NCBI RefSeq assembly: GCF_023078475.1
Contig: NZ_CP095741.1
Span: forward strand, 3,596,001-3,660,000
DNA: 64,000 bases
Source: Luteibacter aegosomaticola
GTDB taxonomy: Bacteria; Pseudomonadota; Gammaproteobacteria; Xanthomonadales; Rhodanobacteraceae
Direction of reading: 5' to 3'
Translations under genes and position numbers: made by a program
The notes under the pieces: generated by a model
Databases searched by the model: none
What the model saw: only the letters and a program-made list of their open reading frames with translations
Told to the model about the DNA's origin: nothing
In this document: positions 29,499 through 37,050 of the stretch, piece by piece
Layout: each line of letters starts with the position of its first letter
Position numbering within the stretch: the stretch's first letter is position 1

Positions 29499-29515
29499 AC
29501 CACGGCTCCAGATAG

Positions 29516-29553
29516 GTGCATATGCACTCATTTCAAAATAAGCGTATATGCAC
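29516..29553. promoter_or_regulatory. MarR operator candidate
   Basis: Perfect 12-bp palindrome GTGCATATGCAC (29516-29527), 17 bases upstream of the MarR start on the minus strand. A second ATGCAC (29548-29553) follows, so ATGCAC appears twice at 26-base spacing within an AT-rich stretch. Likely autoregulatory site. Confidence 0.5.
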
Positions 29554-29594
29554 GTATTTCGAGTGTCAAGGCGTGTCGGGCCACCCTCCCCGCT

Positions 29595-30170
29595 TTACGC
29601 CGGGATCAGGCCCGAGGCCTGGTAGGCCCGGATCAGTGTGTCGTAGAGCTTGATATCGCCCCGCCCGCGCGCCATGAGCTGCGCGCCCGCGACCGCGGCG
29701 AAGATGGCATGCGCGCGCTTCTTCGCATCCCTGGCACTGGCGACGCCCGCTTCGACAAGGGTCTTGCCCAACCAGGCGATATTCACCTCGTTGAAGCTCT
29801 CGATCTCCTTTTTGACGATGTCGGGAAGATCGTCGAATTCCGCTGTCATGAAGCTGCACAGGCAGATGCGGTTGTCGTTTTCCAGGGCGGTGCGGAATGT
29901 GCCTGGGAACTTCCGTAGCCGCTCGGCGGGATCGCTGGTCTTTGCCGTGATGGCATCGAGACCGGCAGACGCATCCTCCCAGTAACGCCGCGCCACGGCC
30001 GTGGCCAGATCCGCCTTGCTGGGGAAATGGTGGTAGAGGCTCGCGGCCTTGATGCCCACCTGATCGGCGAGCGCCCGGAGGTTGAGGCCGCCGTAACCGT
30101 GCGCCTGCGCCATGCGGGTCGCGGCTTCAAGGATGGTGTCCTTCGAGTTCTTTCCGGTGGGGCCTTCCAC
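29595..30170 (-). CDS. TetR family transcriptional regulator
   Basis: 191-residue repressor starting at GTG 30170. N-terminal HTH: AATRMAQAHGYGGLNLRALADQVG then IKAASLYHHFPSKADLATAV, the classic TetR recognition helix. C-terminal ligand domain has one pair of cysteines (CLCSF). It is divergent from the amidase gene; a perfect 16-bp dyad in the gap is the candidate operator. Ligand unknown. Confidence 0.94.
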   Translation of the reverse strand: MEGPTGKNSKDTILEAATRMAQAHGYGGLNLRALADQVGIKAASLYHHFPSKADLATAVARRYWEDASAGLDAITAKTSDPAERLRKFPGTFRTALENDNRICLCSFMTAEFDDLPDIVKKEIESFNEVNIAWLGKTLVEAGVASARDAKKRAHAIFAAVAGAQLMARGRGDIKLYDTLIRAYQASGLIPA

Positions 30171-30281
30171 GAAACCTTACCTCGCAATGTGAACCAAACC
30201 GCTGCGGGCGGCGATTCGCATTCTCGCAAATGCCGTCGAAGAAGTCGTTGACGGGTGCTCAGCATAGCGCGTATCGTCCTC

Positions 30282-30297
30282 CCTAACAACCGTTAGG
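30282..30297. promoter_or_regulatory. TetR operator candidate
   Basis: Perfect dyad CCTAAC-AACC-GTTAGG in the 181-base gap between the divergent TetR and amidase genes, about 55 bases before the amidase start. Size and symmetry fit a TetR dimer site. Confidence 0.65.
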
Positions 30298-30351
30298 TAG
30301 GTAAAGACCTCCTGAGTTTGCTGCGCCCCCACCCACTGACCGAGAAACCCC

Positions 30352-31782
30352 ATGACCACCGAACTTGTTCACCAGGACGCCACGAAGCTCGCCGAACTGA
30401 TACGCACCAAAGAGGTATCGCCTGTCGAAGTCATGCAGGCACACCTGGATCGCATCGAGGCGACGAACCCCCACATCAACGCCATCGTCGCCATCTCGGA
30501 CGACGCCCTCAAAGCCGCAAAGCGCGCCGAAGCGGTGGTGATGGCGGGCCACGAGCTGGGCCCACTGCACGGCGTCCCATTCACGGCCAAGGATTCCTTC
30601 GACGTGGCCGGCGTACTCACGCAACTCGGCTCGCCGATCTTCAAGGGCCGCGTGCCCGATACGGACGCCACCGGCATCGCCCGGATGAAGAAGGCCGGCG
30701 GCATCCTTCTCGCCAAGACCAATCTTCCCGAGTTCTCTTTCTGGATCGAGAGCGACAACCTCCTCTCCGGCCGCACCGTGAATCCCTGGAACCGCGACCG
30801 CACCCCTGGAGGCTCCAGCGGTGGTGAATCTGCCGCCGTCGCCGCAGGCATGTCACCCCTTGGCCTGGCCACCGACATCGCCATCTCCGTGCGTGGGCCG
30901 GCCGCCCTCACTGGCGTCGTCGGCCTCAAGGCCACCCACGGGCGCATCCCCATGACGGGCGTCTGGCCGCGGGTACCCCGCCGTTTCTGGCATGCCGGTC
31001 CCATCGCCCGCAGCGTGCGCGATGTGGCACTGGCCTATTCGCTCATTGCCGGACCGGATGGTGCCGACGGCTTCTCGATCAGCCCACTCTCCGTGGATAC
31101 CGGCGTAGGCGTGACGCTTGGCCGTCCACTACGCGTCGGCTGGCTGGTCGAACCGGGCTTTGGGCTGGTGGAAGATCAGGTCGCCGCAACGGTACAGGCC
31201 GCAGCCGAAGCGCTGAAGTCGACGGGCGTGACGGTGGAGCCAGTACGCATCCCCGTGCTTGAGCAGATCAACGCGCTGGACGTGCTCTGGAAGATCCAGG
31301 CCATGGAGACGAAGCCGGCATTCCGCGAGGTTACGGCAGGCCATGAAGACCTGATCTATAAGCACGTGCAGGCGGTCTTCGATACACCTGACACATCGAT
31401 CGAAGACTTTGTCATCGCCGAACAGCAGATCGAACAGATGCGCGACGGCTTCGCCCAGTACTTCCAGCGTTACGACGCCCTGCTCTGCCCCGTGCTCCCG
31501 GTGGCCAGCCACGGCCATGACGCTTCGGAGTTCGTCATCAACGGCCAGACCGTGTCGTCGCTGCATGTCATGGATGCCACCGCGCAGCTGAACGTCACCG
31601 GCCTTCCGGGGTTGTCGCTGCGCTTTGGCACCAGCAGCGATGGCATGCCGATTGGCGTACAACTCGTTGCGCCGTGGCTGGCCGAATCGACGCTCCTGCA
31701 TCTCGGCGCACTGCTCGAAAGCATGAGCCCCGTTCGCAACCTGCACCCGACCCTGGCCAACATGGGCATCACGCAGCCGTAA
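30352..31782 (+). CDS. Amidase-signature family hydrolase
   Basis: 476 residues. The Ser-cisSer-Lys triad is visible: Lys80 in PFTAKDSFD, Ser155 in GGSSGGES, and Ser179 24 residues later, the normal spacing. The nucleophile loop reads TDIAISVRGPA instead of the usual DxGGSIRxPA: two glycines before the serine are replaced by Ala-Ile. Members hydrolyse amides (indole acetamide, aryl amides, fatty amides); the substrate here is unknown. It is divergent from and probably repressed by the TetR product. Confidence 0.93.
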   Translation: MTTELVHQDATKLAELIRTKEVSPVEVMQAHLDRIEATNPHINAIVAISDDALKAAKRAEAVVMAGHELGPLHGVPFTAKDSFDVAGVLTQLGSPIFKGRVPDTDATGIARMKKAGGILLAKTNLPEFSFWIESDNLLSGRTVNPWNRDRTPGGSSGGESAAVAAGMSPLGLATDIAISVRGPAALTGVVGLKATHGRIPMTGVWPRVPRRFWHAGPIARSVRDVALAYSLIAGPDGADGFSISPLSVDTGVGVTLGRPLRVGWLVEPGFGLVEDQVAATVQAAAEALKSTGVTVEPVRIPVLEQINALDVLWKIQAMETKPAFREVTAGHEDLIYKHVQAVFDTPDTSIEDFVIAEQQIEQMRDGFAQYFQRYDALLCPVLPVASHGHDASEFVINGQTVSSLHVMDATAQLNVTGLPGLSLRFGTSSDGMPIGVQLVAPWLAESTLLHLGALLESMSPVRNLHPTLANMGITQP

Positions 31783-31787
31783 AGCCC

Positions 31788-31857
31788 CTGTAGGAGCGCG
31801 CTTGCGCGCGATGGGTGCTTGCGACAAGGCCCATCGCGCGCAAGCGCGCTCCTACAG
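31788..31857. repeat. Inverted REP pair, family A
   Basis: About 70 bases starting 6 bases after the amidase stop. Outer ends CTGTAGGAGCGCG and CGCGCTCCTACAG with an inner ATGGGTGCTTG/CAAGGCCCAT. Convergent gap between the amidase and the HExxH membrane protein. Confidence 0.88.
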
Positions 31858-31904
31858 GGATGGTCTCAAGCTGGGCGGCCTCCGCTGCGCCGTTCCAACG
31901 CCAG

Positions 31905-32654
31905 TCAGCCGGCACGCCGAGTCAGCAGAAGTCCACTGACCAACGACAGCGGGCCCAGGACGAACATGAAGGCCTCGCAGAGCTGCCGGGATGTTTCGCC
32001 ATAGCCGGTGAGGCCACCCATGCAGAAAAAGCCAAACACGGTGAGGCTGGTGAGAACCACCACACCATTTCGGCGGGGCGTGCTGTCCGGGAAGAGCCAG
32101 GCCAGCGCGCACGGCTGGCACCGTATGAAGAACCACGCCACGACGGCGAAGAACGGCATGCCCACGAGGAGGAGAATCTCCATGGGCGTCCAGCCGAATC
32201 CCAGCGCCACCGTGTGCATGTCGGCATGCGATGCGAACGTGCGCAGTGGGACATAGGAAATGAGGTTGCCGACGCTCATCACGATGAGCCAGTAGGCAAA
32301 ATAACCAAGTAAGGGCGCTGCCCTTTTCCGTGCTGCCGCCAGAAGTGCGAGGCCCACGCCCAGGCTGGCGACGAGGTTGCCAAAAGCCACGCCGGCCAGG
32401 GCGATGAGCCCCGCGTGCACCGCGTGACCACCCGCAAATACGGGAGCGTAATCGACGTTCTCATCGACATCCTGCAGCAGCAGGATGTTCATCGGCGTTG
32501 CATGCCCCCAATCCAGGTCGAGGGGGTTGCCCTTCCAACCCAGGGCAGTGGCCAGGAACGAGTGCGCGAATTCGTGGGTTAGGAATGCAACGGCGTGAGC
32601 CAAAAGCCAGAGGGCCACGGTAGTGATCGCGAACACGCCAATCCGTCTGGACAT
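31905..32654 (-). CDS. Polytopic membrane protein with HExxH motif (M50-like)
   Basis: 249 residues with about six to seven hydrophobic segments. The first segment (ITTVALWLLAHAVAFL) runs into THEFAHSF, an HExxH motif (HEFAH, about residues 27-31), and the chain continues with ATALGWKG, a layout like site-2 proteases (M50), whose zinc site is in the first membrane helices. A second metal-ligand motif (NxxPxxxxDG) is not clear, so activity is uncertain. It lies 82 bases downstream of the ExbB-ExbD-PA14 genes on the same strand and may belong to that unit. Confidence 0.6.
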   Translation of the reverse strand: MSRRIGVFAITTVALWLLAHAVAFLTHEFAHSFLATALGWKGNPLDLDWGHATPMNILLLQDVDENVDYAPVFAGGHAVHAGLIALAGVAFGNLVASLGVGLALLAAARKRAAPLLGYFAYWLIVMSVGNLISYVPLRTFASHADMHTVALGFGWTPMEILLLVGMPFFAVVAWFFIRCQPCALAWLFPDSTPRRNGVVVLTSLTVFGFFCMGGLTGYGETSRQLCEAFMFVLGPLSLVSGLLLTRRAG

Positions 32655-32736
32655 CGTTTTGCCTGGGGCGACCGTTGCGGTGGGGTCATCTTAGGGGATG
32701 GTGATTGCGGGACGCCAGGTTGCGGTCAGCGCTGCG

Positions 32737-33921
32737 CTACAGGGCGCTGCTGAGCACCAGTGAGAAAAACATCACCTGGGAGCCGTTGTACAACTTAAAG
32801 AGCAGCCGATGGCGTCCTGCGGAGAGTCGAAGACGCACCTTGCCCTCGCTCAAATTGTAGTCGGCGATCTCGCGCCTCATCGAACGGGCATCCACCATGA
32901 ACCAGGGCTTCACCGGCGCGCCGCCCTTCCAGACCAGCTGATCATCCACCCATAGCTTCGCGTCATCATCGGCCCCGATCCAGGCCCAGATCTCCATGTC
33001 GCGATCAAGGCTCAGTTCGGTGTATCCATAGTAGATGGCGCTCTCCGCAGGATCGGGTAGAAACAGCGGGTACTCGCTGGCCTGGACGTAACGCCACGTA
33101 AGCGTGCCGAACTTGCCCGCGTAGGTTCCATCCAGATCGACGGCAATCTCGGGTAGCTCCGGATGATCCAGGGGATGGTCGCCGATTGCCTCGAACGGCC
33201 CCACGACATACCACGTGTCGACATACAGGCGGTTGGCATAGGTGCCACCCGCGCCCACGCTGCGCCCTCCTGTCGCGCGTACCGGCGCGTCTAGGGGCGG
33301 GATGGTAGAGAAGCGCCCCCGTGGAACGATATCCGCGCCGTGGCTGCCGGCGGACGCAACCTCAAACGGGGTCAGGTTGGTGTCTCCTGCCGCACCGAGT
33401 AGCCGGGGTCCCCCGGGACCACCCTTGGCTGCTGCCCCGGCCGTCGATGCTCCCGCGGGTGGCGCGGCTTGTATCTCGCGTGCCAGTGCCGCGGCGGCCT
33501 GGCTTTTAAGCTGGGCAAGCTGTGCGAGTGCCTCGGCCTCCGTATGCGGCATCTTCGGTAGCGCGGGCAAGTCGGCATGCGTTTGTTTCAAGGCGTCGTA
33601 GCGCGCCCGCGCTTGTGCCAGCGCCTCTTGTGCCGATCGAGCGGGCTGGACCGGCGGTGGCGCGGGCCCATGCGAGCGTTGCGCGAGCGCGGACTCGATC
33701 GACGCCATATCGTTCAGGCGCTGAGCGGCCGCGGCCTGGAATGCAGCATTACGCGTCGCGTCCACCCGCTTTCGCGCGGCATCCGGTGAGGGCGACCGTT
33801 GGGCCAGGTAATACACCAGGCCCAGCACGATGGCGTGAGCCAGGATGGACCACAGCACGTCGCGAGCCGGGTTGTCACTTCGGACCGGGCGATACGGATC
33901 CCACGACGATCGCGTGGCCAT
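32737..33921 (-). CDS. One-TM protein with PA14-like C-terminal domain, in the ExbBD operon
   Basis: 394 residues. A short cytoplasmic head (MATRSSWDPYRPVRSDN) is followed by one membrane helix (VLWSILAHAIVLGLVYYLA, about 24-43), then an Ala/Gln/Glu-rich helical or coiled-coil stretch (about 45-160), a Gly/Ala/Pro linker, and a beta-rich domain (about 240-394) with DTWYVVGPF, YYGYTELSLDRDMEIWAW, GADDDAKLWVDDQLVW and AGRHRLLFKLYNG. The last three resemble PA14/carbohydrate-binding domains. This topology parallels TonB/TolA, and the start is one base after the ExbD stop. No TonB C-terminal motif is seen. Confidence 0.65.
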   Translation of the reverse strand: MATRSSWDPYRPVRSDNPARDVLWSILAHAIVLGLVYYLAQRSPSPDAARKRVDATRNAAFQAAAAQRLNDMASIESALAQRSHGPAPPPVQPARSAQEALAQARARYDALKQTHADLPALPKMPHTEAEALAQLAQLKSQAAAALAREIQAAPPAGASTAGAAAKGGPGGPRLLGAAGDTNLTPFEVASAGSHGADIVPRGRFSTIPPLDAPVRATGGRSVGAGGTYANRLYVDTWYVVGPFEAIGDHPLDHPELPEIAVDLDGTYAGKFGTLTWRYVQASEYPLFLPDPAESAIYYGYTELSLDRDMEIWAWIGADDDAKLWVDDQLVWKGGAPVKPWFMVDARSMRREIADYNLSEGKVRLRLSAGRHRLLFKLYNGSQVMFFSLVLSSAL

Positions 33922-33922
33922 G

Positions 33923-34345
33923 TCAGTTCCGGACGTGGACCGCGAGGTTGGTGAGCCCTTCGAACGCACACATGTCCATGACGCTTACGACGTCCTGGAA
34001 CTGAGCGCGGCGGTCCCCGTCGATGCGGATGACCGCGTGCGCATCGTGAGCCGCCAAATCGTGAAGGCGATCCTTAAGCCGCCCCTGTGTGGTCGCAACG
34101 CCATCGACGTAGATGGCTCCGTCGCGCGCCACGGTGATGAGTACACCCGTCGAAGGCGCCTCTTCGGCGCGAAAGGTCGCTGCAGCTTTAGGAAGATCCA
34201 CCGGGATGGATCGATTGCGCTGCTTGTCTTCGTTCTGCTTGAAGGTGGTCGCCACCATGAAGAACATCAGCAGGAAGAAAATACAGTCGATCAACGCCAC
34301 CAGTCCGATCTCCGGCTCCTGGTCATCGCCCAGGTCGATCTTCAC
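33923..34345 (-). CDS. ExbD/TolR-family biopolymer transport protein
   Basis: 140 residues starting at GTG 34345, overlapping the ExbB-like stop (GTGA). A single N-terminal membrane helix (LVALIDCIFFLLMFFMVATTF) contains the conserved proton-path Asp (ALIDC), and the periplasmic part ends in the ExbD-like DVVSVMDMCAFEG region. Partner of ExbB in a proton-driven motor. It could be TolR-like, but no other tol genes are present. Confidence 0.92.
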   Translation of the reverse strand: MKIDLGDDQEPEIGLVALIDCIFFLLMFFMVATTFKQNEDKQRNRSIPVDLPKAAATFRAEEAPSTGVLITVARDGAIYVDGVATTQGRLKDRLHDLAAHDAHAVIRIDGDRRAQFQDVVSVMDMCAFEGLTNLAVHVRN

Positions 34346-35061
34346 GGGGTGACGCCGGCCGGCGTAGGCACGAAGTGGGTGCGCAAGAGCGCACCTGCCT
34401 GCCGTTCCAGCTCGATGCCAAACGCAGTGATCCGGTATTTGAAGCCGTGGTAGAAGGACAGCGCTGGAAGTGCGACGCAAAGGCCGGCGGCCGTGTTGAC
34501 CAGCGCTTTGGAGATCCCGCTTGCCAGCAACGCCGGATCAATGGGACCGTTCAAGGCAAGCGCATGGAAGGCTTCGATCATGCCTGCAACGGTGCCCAGC
34601 AAGCCTACGATCGGCGCAACCGTCGCGATGATTGCCAACGGGTAGATACGGCGTAAATGTTCGCGAAGCTCGATGGAGGCGATGTCTTCCACGCCTTTGG
34701 TGATGGTCACCAGGTCGAGCGCGCGATACGCCAGCATGTAATGCAGCATGCGCGAAAGCGTGCTCGGGTGGTTGGCGACCAACGTCTGGGCCTGGTCGAT
34801 CTTGCCGTCCTGCCAAAGGGCGTCCGCCCTGCGTGCCAGGCCTTCTGGGACCACGAACGTCTTACGGACATTGCGAAGCCGTTCGATCGCTACCCATAGC
34901 GCGATCACCGACATCGCAAGCAGGACCACGAGGGCTACGCCCCCCTCTCTCAACTGACCGACGCCATCGAATCCTTGCGCGCATGCGGGTGATATCGGAG
35001 ACAACGCAAGCGCGAGGGTGACGAACAAACCATCAAGCCGAACCGAGAGGCAACGTTTCAT
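34342..35061 (-). CDS. ExbB/TolQ/MotA-family proton channel protein
   Basis: 239 residues. An apparent signal peptide (MKRCLSVRL...SPISPACAQ) precedes three membrane helices; the conserved MotA/TolQ/ExbB region is PIVGLLGTVAGMIEAF followed by ISKALVNTAAGLCVALPA. The start at 35061 is chosen for the signal; in-frame ATGs at 35079 and 35109 exist. It heads the operon ExbB-ExbD-PA14 protein. A signal-peptide-bearing ExbB occurs in proteobacteria that use separate ExbB families. Confidence 0.9.
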   Translation of the reverse strand: MKRCLSVRLDGLFVTLALALSPISPACAQGFDGVGQLREGGVALVVLLAMSVIALWVAIERLRNVRKTFVVPEGLARRADALWQDGKIDQAQTLVANHPSTLSRMLHYMLAYRALDLVTITKGVEDIASIELREHLRRIYPLAIIATVAPIVGLLGTVAGMIEAFHALALNGPIDPALLASGISKALVNTAAGLCVALPALSFYHGFKYRITAFGIELERQAGALLRTHFVPTPAGVTP

Positions 35062-35223
35062 AGGAGTCCGTTCGTCCATAGGTGCACCGAGCACAGGTCG
35101 GTCTTCCATTTATCACAGACCGGGGCTTGGCCGGAAGGTGCCAGGCAAGATGCCTCGGCGCACATGGAGTGCATGCAAGCGACGCACGGCCTGCCGTCAA
35201 CCCGCCCATATTGCCTCTCCCCC

Positions 35224-35243
35224 TGTAGGAGCGAACTCCTACA
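35224..35243. repeat. Short REP hairpin (family A outer arms only)
   Basis: TGTAGGAG-CGAA-CTCCTACA, a perfect 8-bp hairpin keeping only the outermost arms of the family A repeat with the GCGC core lost. It lies in the 196-base gap between the ExbB-like gene and thyA; the rest of the gap shows no clear feature. Confidence 0.75.
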
Positions 35244-35257
35244 ACGGCTGCGGTATA

Positions 35258-36052
35258 TCAGACGGCGACGGGCGCCTTGATCGCCGGGTGCGGATCGTAG
35301 TCCACGATCGATACGTCTTCGAAGCGGAAGTCGAAGATGGTCTTCACTTCCGGATTCAGCACCAGCTTCGGCAGCGCGCGCGGTTCACGCGCCAGCTGCT
35401 TCTGCGCCTGCTCGATGTGGTTCGAGTACAGGTGCGCATCGCCCAGCGTGTGCACGAAGTCGCCCACTTCCAGCCCGGTGACCTGGGCGATCATGTGGGT
35501 AAGCAGCGCGTAGCTGGCGATGTTGAACGGGATGCCGAGGAAGATATCGCCCGAGCGCTGGTACAGCTGGCACGAAAGCTTTCCGTTGGCCACGTAAAAC
35601 TGGAACATGGTGTGGCACGGCATCAGCGCCATCTTCGGCAGCTCGCCCACGTTCCATGCGGAGACGATGAGGCGGCGCGAATCCGGGTTGCGCTTGATCT
35701 CTTCCACCACCCAGGCGATCTGGTCGACCACCTTGCCATCGGCCGTGGGCCATGCGCGCCACTGGCGGCCGTAGACCGGGCCGAGGTCGCCCTTCTCGTC
35801 AGCCCATTCGTCCCAGATGCTGACGCCGTTATCTTTCAGGTAAGCGGTGTTCGTATCGCCCTGCAGGAACCAGATGAGCTCATGGATGATCGAGCGCAGG
35901 TGCAGCTTTTTGGTGGTGACGAGCGGGAAGCCCTTCGCCAGGTCGTAGCGCATCTGCCAGCCAAACACGCTGCGCGTGCCGGTACCGGTACGGTCGGCCT
36001 TTTCGGCACCGTGATCGAGGACGTGGCGGAGCAGTTCGAGATAAGGCTGCAT
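35258..36052 (-). CDS. thyA: Thymidylate synthase
   Basis: Methylates dUMP to dTMP using methylene-tetrahydrofolate. 264 residues, the normal ThyA length. Catalytic Cys146 is in MPCHTMFQF, with [11 protein letters not shown] at the N-terminus (dUMP phosphate Arg), and GDAHLYSNH and [10 protein letters not shown] as further signatures. It follows lgt by 14 bases on the same strand, the standard lgt-thyA pair. Confidence 0.98.
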   Translation of the reverse strand: MQPYLELLRHVLDHGAEKADRTGTGTRSVFGWQMRYDLAKGFPLVTTKKLHLRSIIHELIWFLQGDTNTAYLKDNGVSIWDEWADEKGDLGPVYGRQWRAWPTADGKVVDQIAWVVEEIKRNPDSRRLIVSAWNVGELPKMALMPCHTMFQFYVANGKLSCQLYQRSGDIFLGIPFNIASYALLTHMIAQVTGLEVGDFVHTLGDAHLYSNHIEQAQKQLAREPRALPKLVLNPEVKTIFDFRFEDVSIVDYDPHPAIKAPVAV

Positions 36053-36066
36053 GGCTTAGGACGATA

Positions 36067-36894
36067 TCAGGAGGCAGTAGCGGTGGGTGCTGCGACCGGC
36101 GCGTACGGGGCGCGGCGCGACATGATCAGCCAGAGGATGCCCAGGGCGATCAGCGGCAGCGAGAGGATCTGGCCCATGGTGACCCAGCCGAAGGCGAGGT
36201 AGCCGAGCTGCACATCGGGCACGCGGACGAATTCGATGGTGAAGCGGAACACGCCGTACATCAGCGCGAACAGGCCGGAAACGGCGTAGCGCGGGCGCGG
36301 CTTCATCGAGAACACCCAGAGCACCACGAACATCACGACGCCTTCGAGCGCGAACTCGTACAGCGGGTTCGGATGGCGCGGCAGCGCATCGGGTGCATGC
36401 GGGAAGATCATGCCGATCGGTAGGTCCGTCGGTTTACCCCACAGCTCACCATTGATGAAGTTGCCGAGGCGACCAAGGCCCAGGCCCACGGGCACCAGCG
36501 GCGCCACGAAGTCCATGGTGTCGAAAAATTTTACGCCGTTACGCCGCGACCACCACAGGCCGGCCACCAGCACGCCGAGCAAGCCGCCGTGGAAGGACAT
36601 GCCGCCGTCCCACACACGGAAGATGGCCAGCGGGTCGGTCCAGATCCAGTTGATCGCCGTGTAGAACAGCATGTAACCGACGCGGCCACCCAGGACCACG
36701 CCCATCATGGCGTAGAACATGAGGTCGCTGAAGCGATCCGAATTGACCGGCAGGCGGCCCTGGCGGCGCCGGTATTCACCCAGCGCCCAGCCCCCGAGGA
36801 AGCCACCGAGGTACATCAGGCCGTACCAGTGGACCTGGACCGGACCGAGGTGGAAGGCTACGGGCTCGAACTTGACGACGAACGGATCGACCAT
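36067..36894 (-). CDS. lgt: Prolipoprotein diacylglyceryl transferase
   Basis: Inner-membrane enzyme that adds diacylglycerol from phosphatidylglycerol to the lipobox cysteine, the step before LspA. About 275 residues with seven membrane helices. Lgt signature: [19 protein letters not shown] with HGGLLG (catalytic His region) and the N-terminal [11 protein letters not shown]. The ATG at 36894 is used; a GTG nine bases earlier would add three residues. Operon lgt-thyA. Confidence 0.97.
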   Translation of the reverse strand: MVDPFVVKFEPVAFHLGPVQVHWYGLMYLGGFLGGWALGEYRRRQGRLPVNSDRFSDLMFYAMMGVVLGGRVGYMLFYTAINWIWTDPLAIFRVWDGGMSFHGGLLGVLVAGLWWSRRNGVKFFDTMDFVAPLVPVGLGLGRLGNFINGELWGKPTDLPIGMIFPHAPDALPRHPNPLYEFALEGVVMFVVLWVFSMKPRPRYAVSGLFALMYGVFRFTIEFVRVPDVQLGYLAFGWVTMGQILSLPLIALGILWLIMSRRAPYAPVAAPTATAS

Positions 36895-37050
36895 GGGAGG
36901 CACGCTAAGGAGGCTATCCCCAAGTGTACCGCCCCCGCTTGCCGCATGCCGCCTTGTGGAGAGGGCCCGGATTGGGCTATAGAGCCTGCCGGAACGCCAT
37001 CCTGGGGAGTGATGGCGGAAATGGACGTTTCACCAGGGGAGACACCTTAG

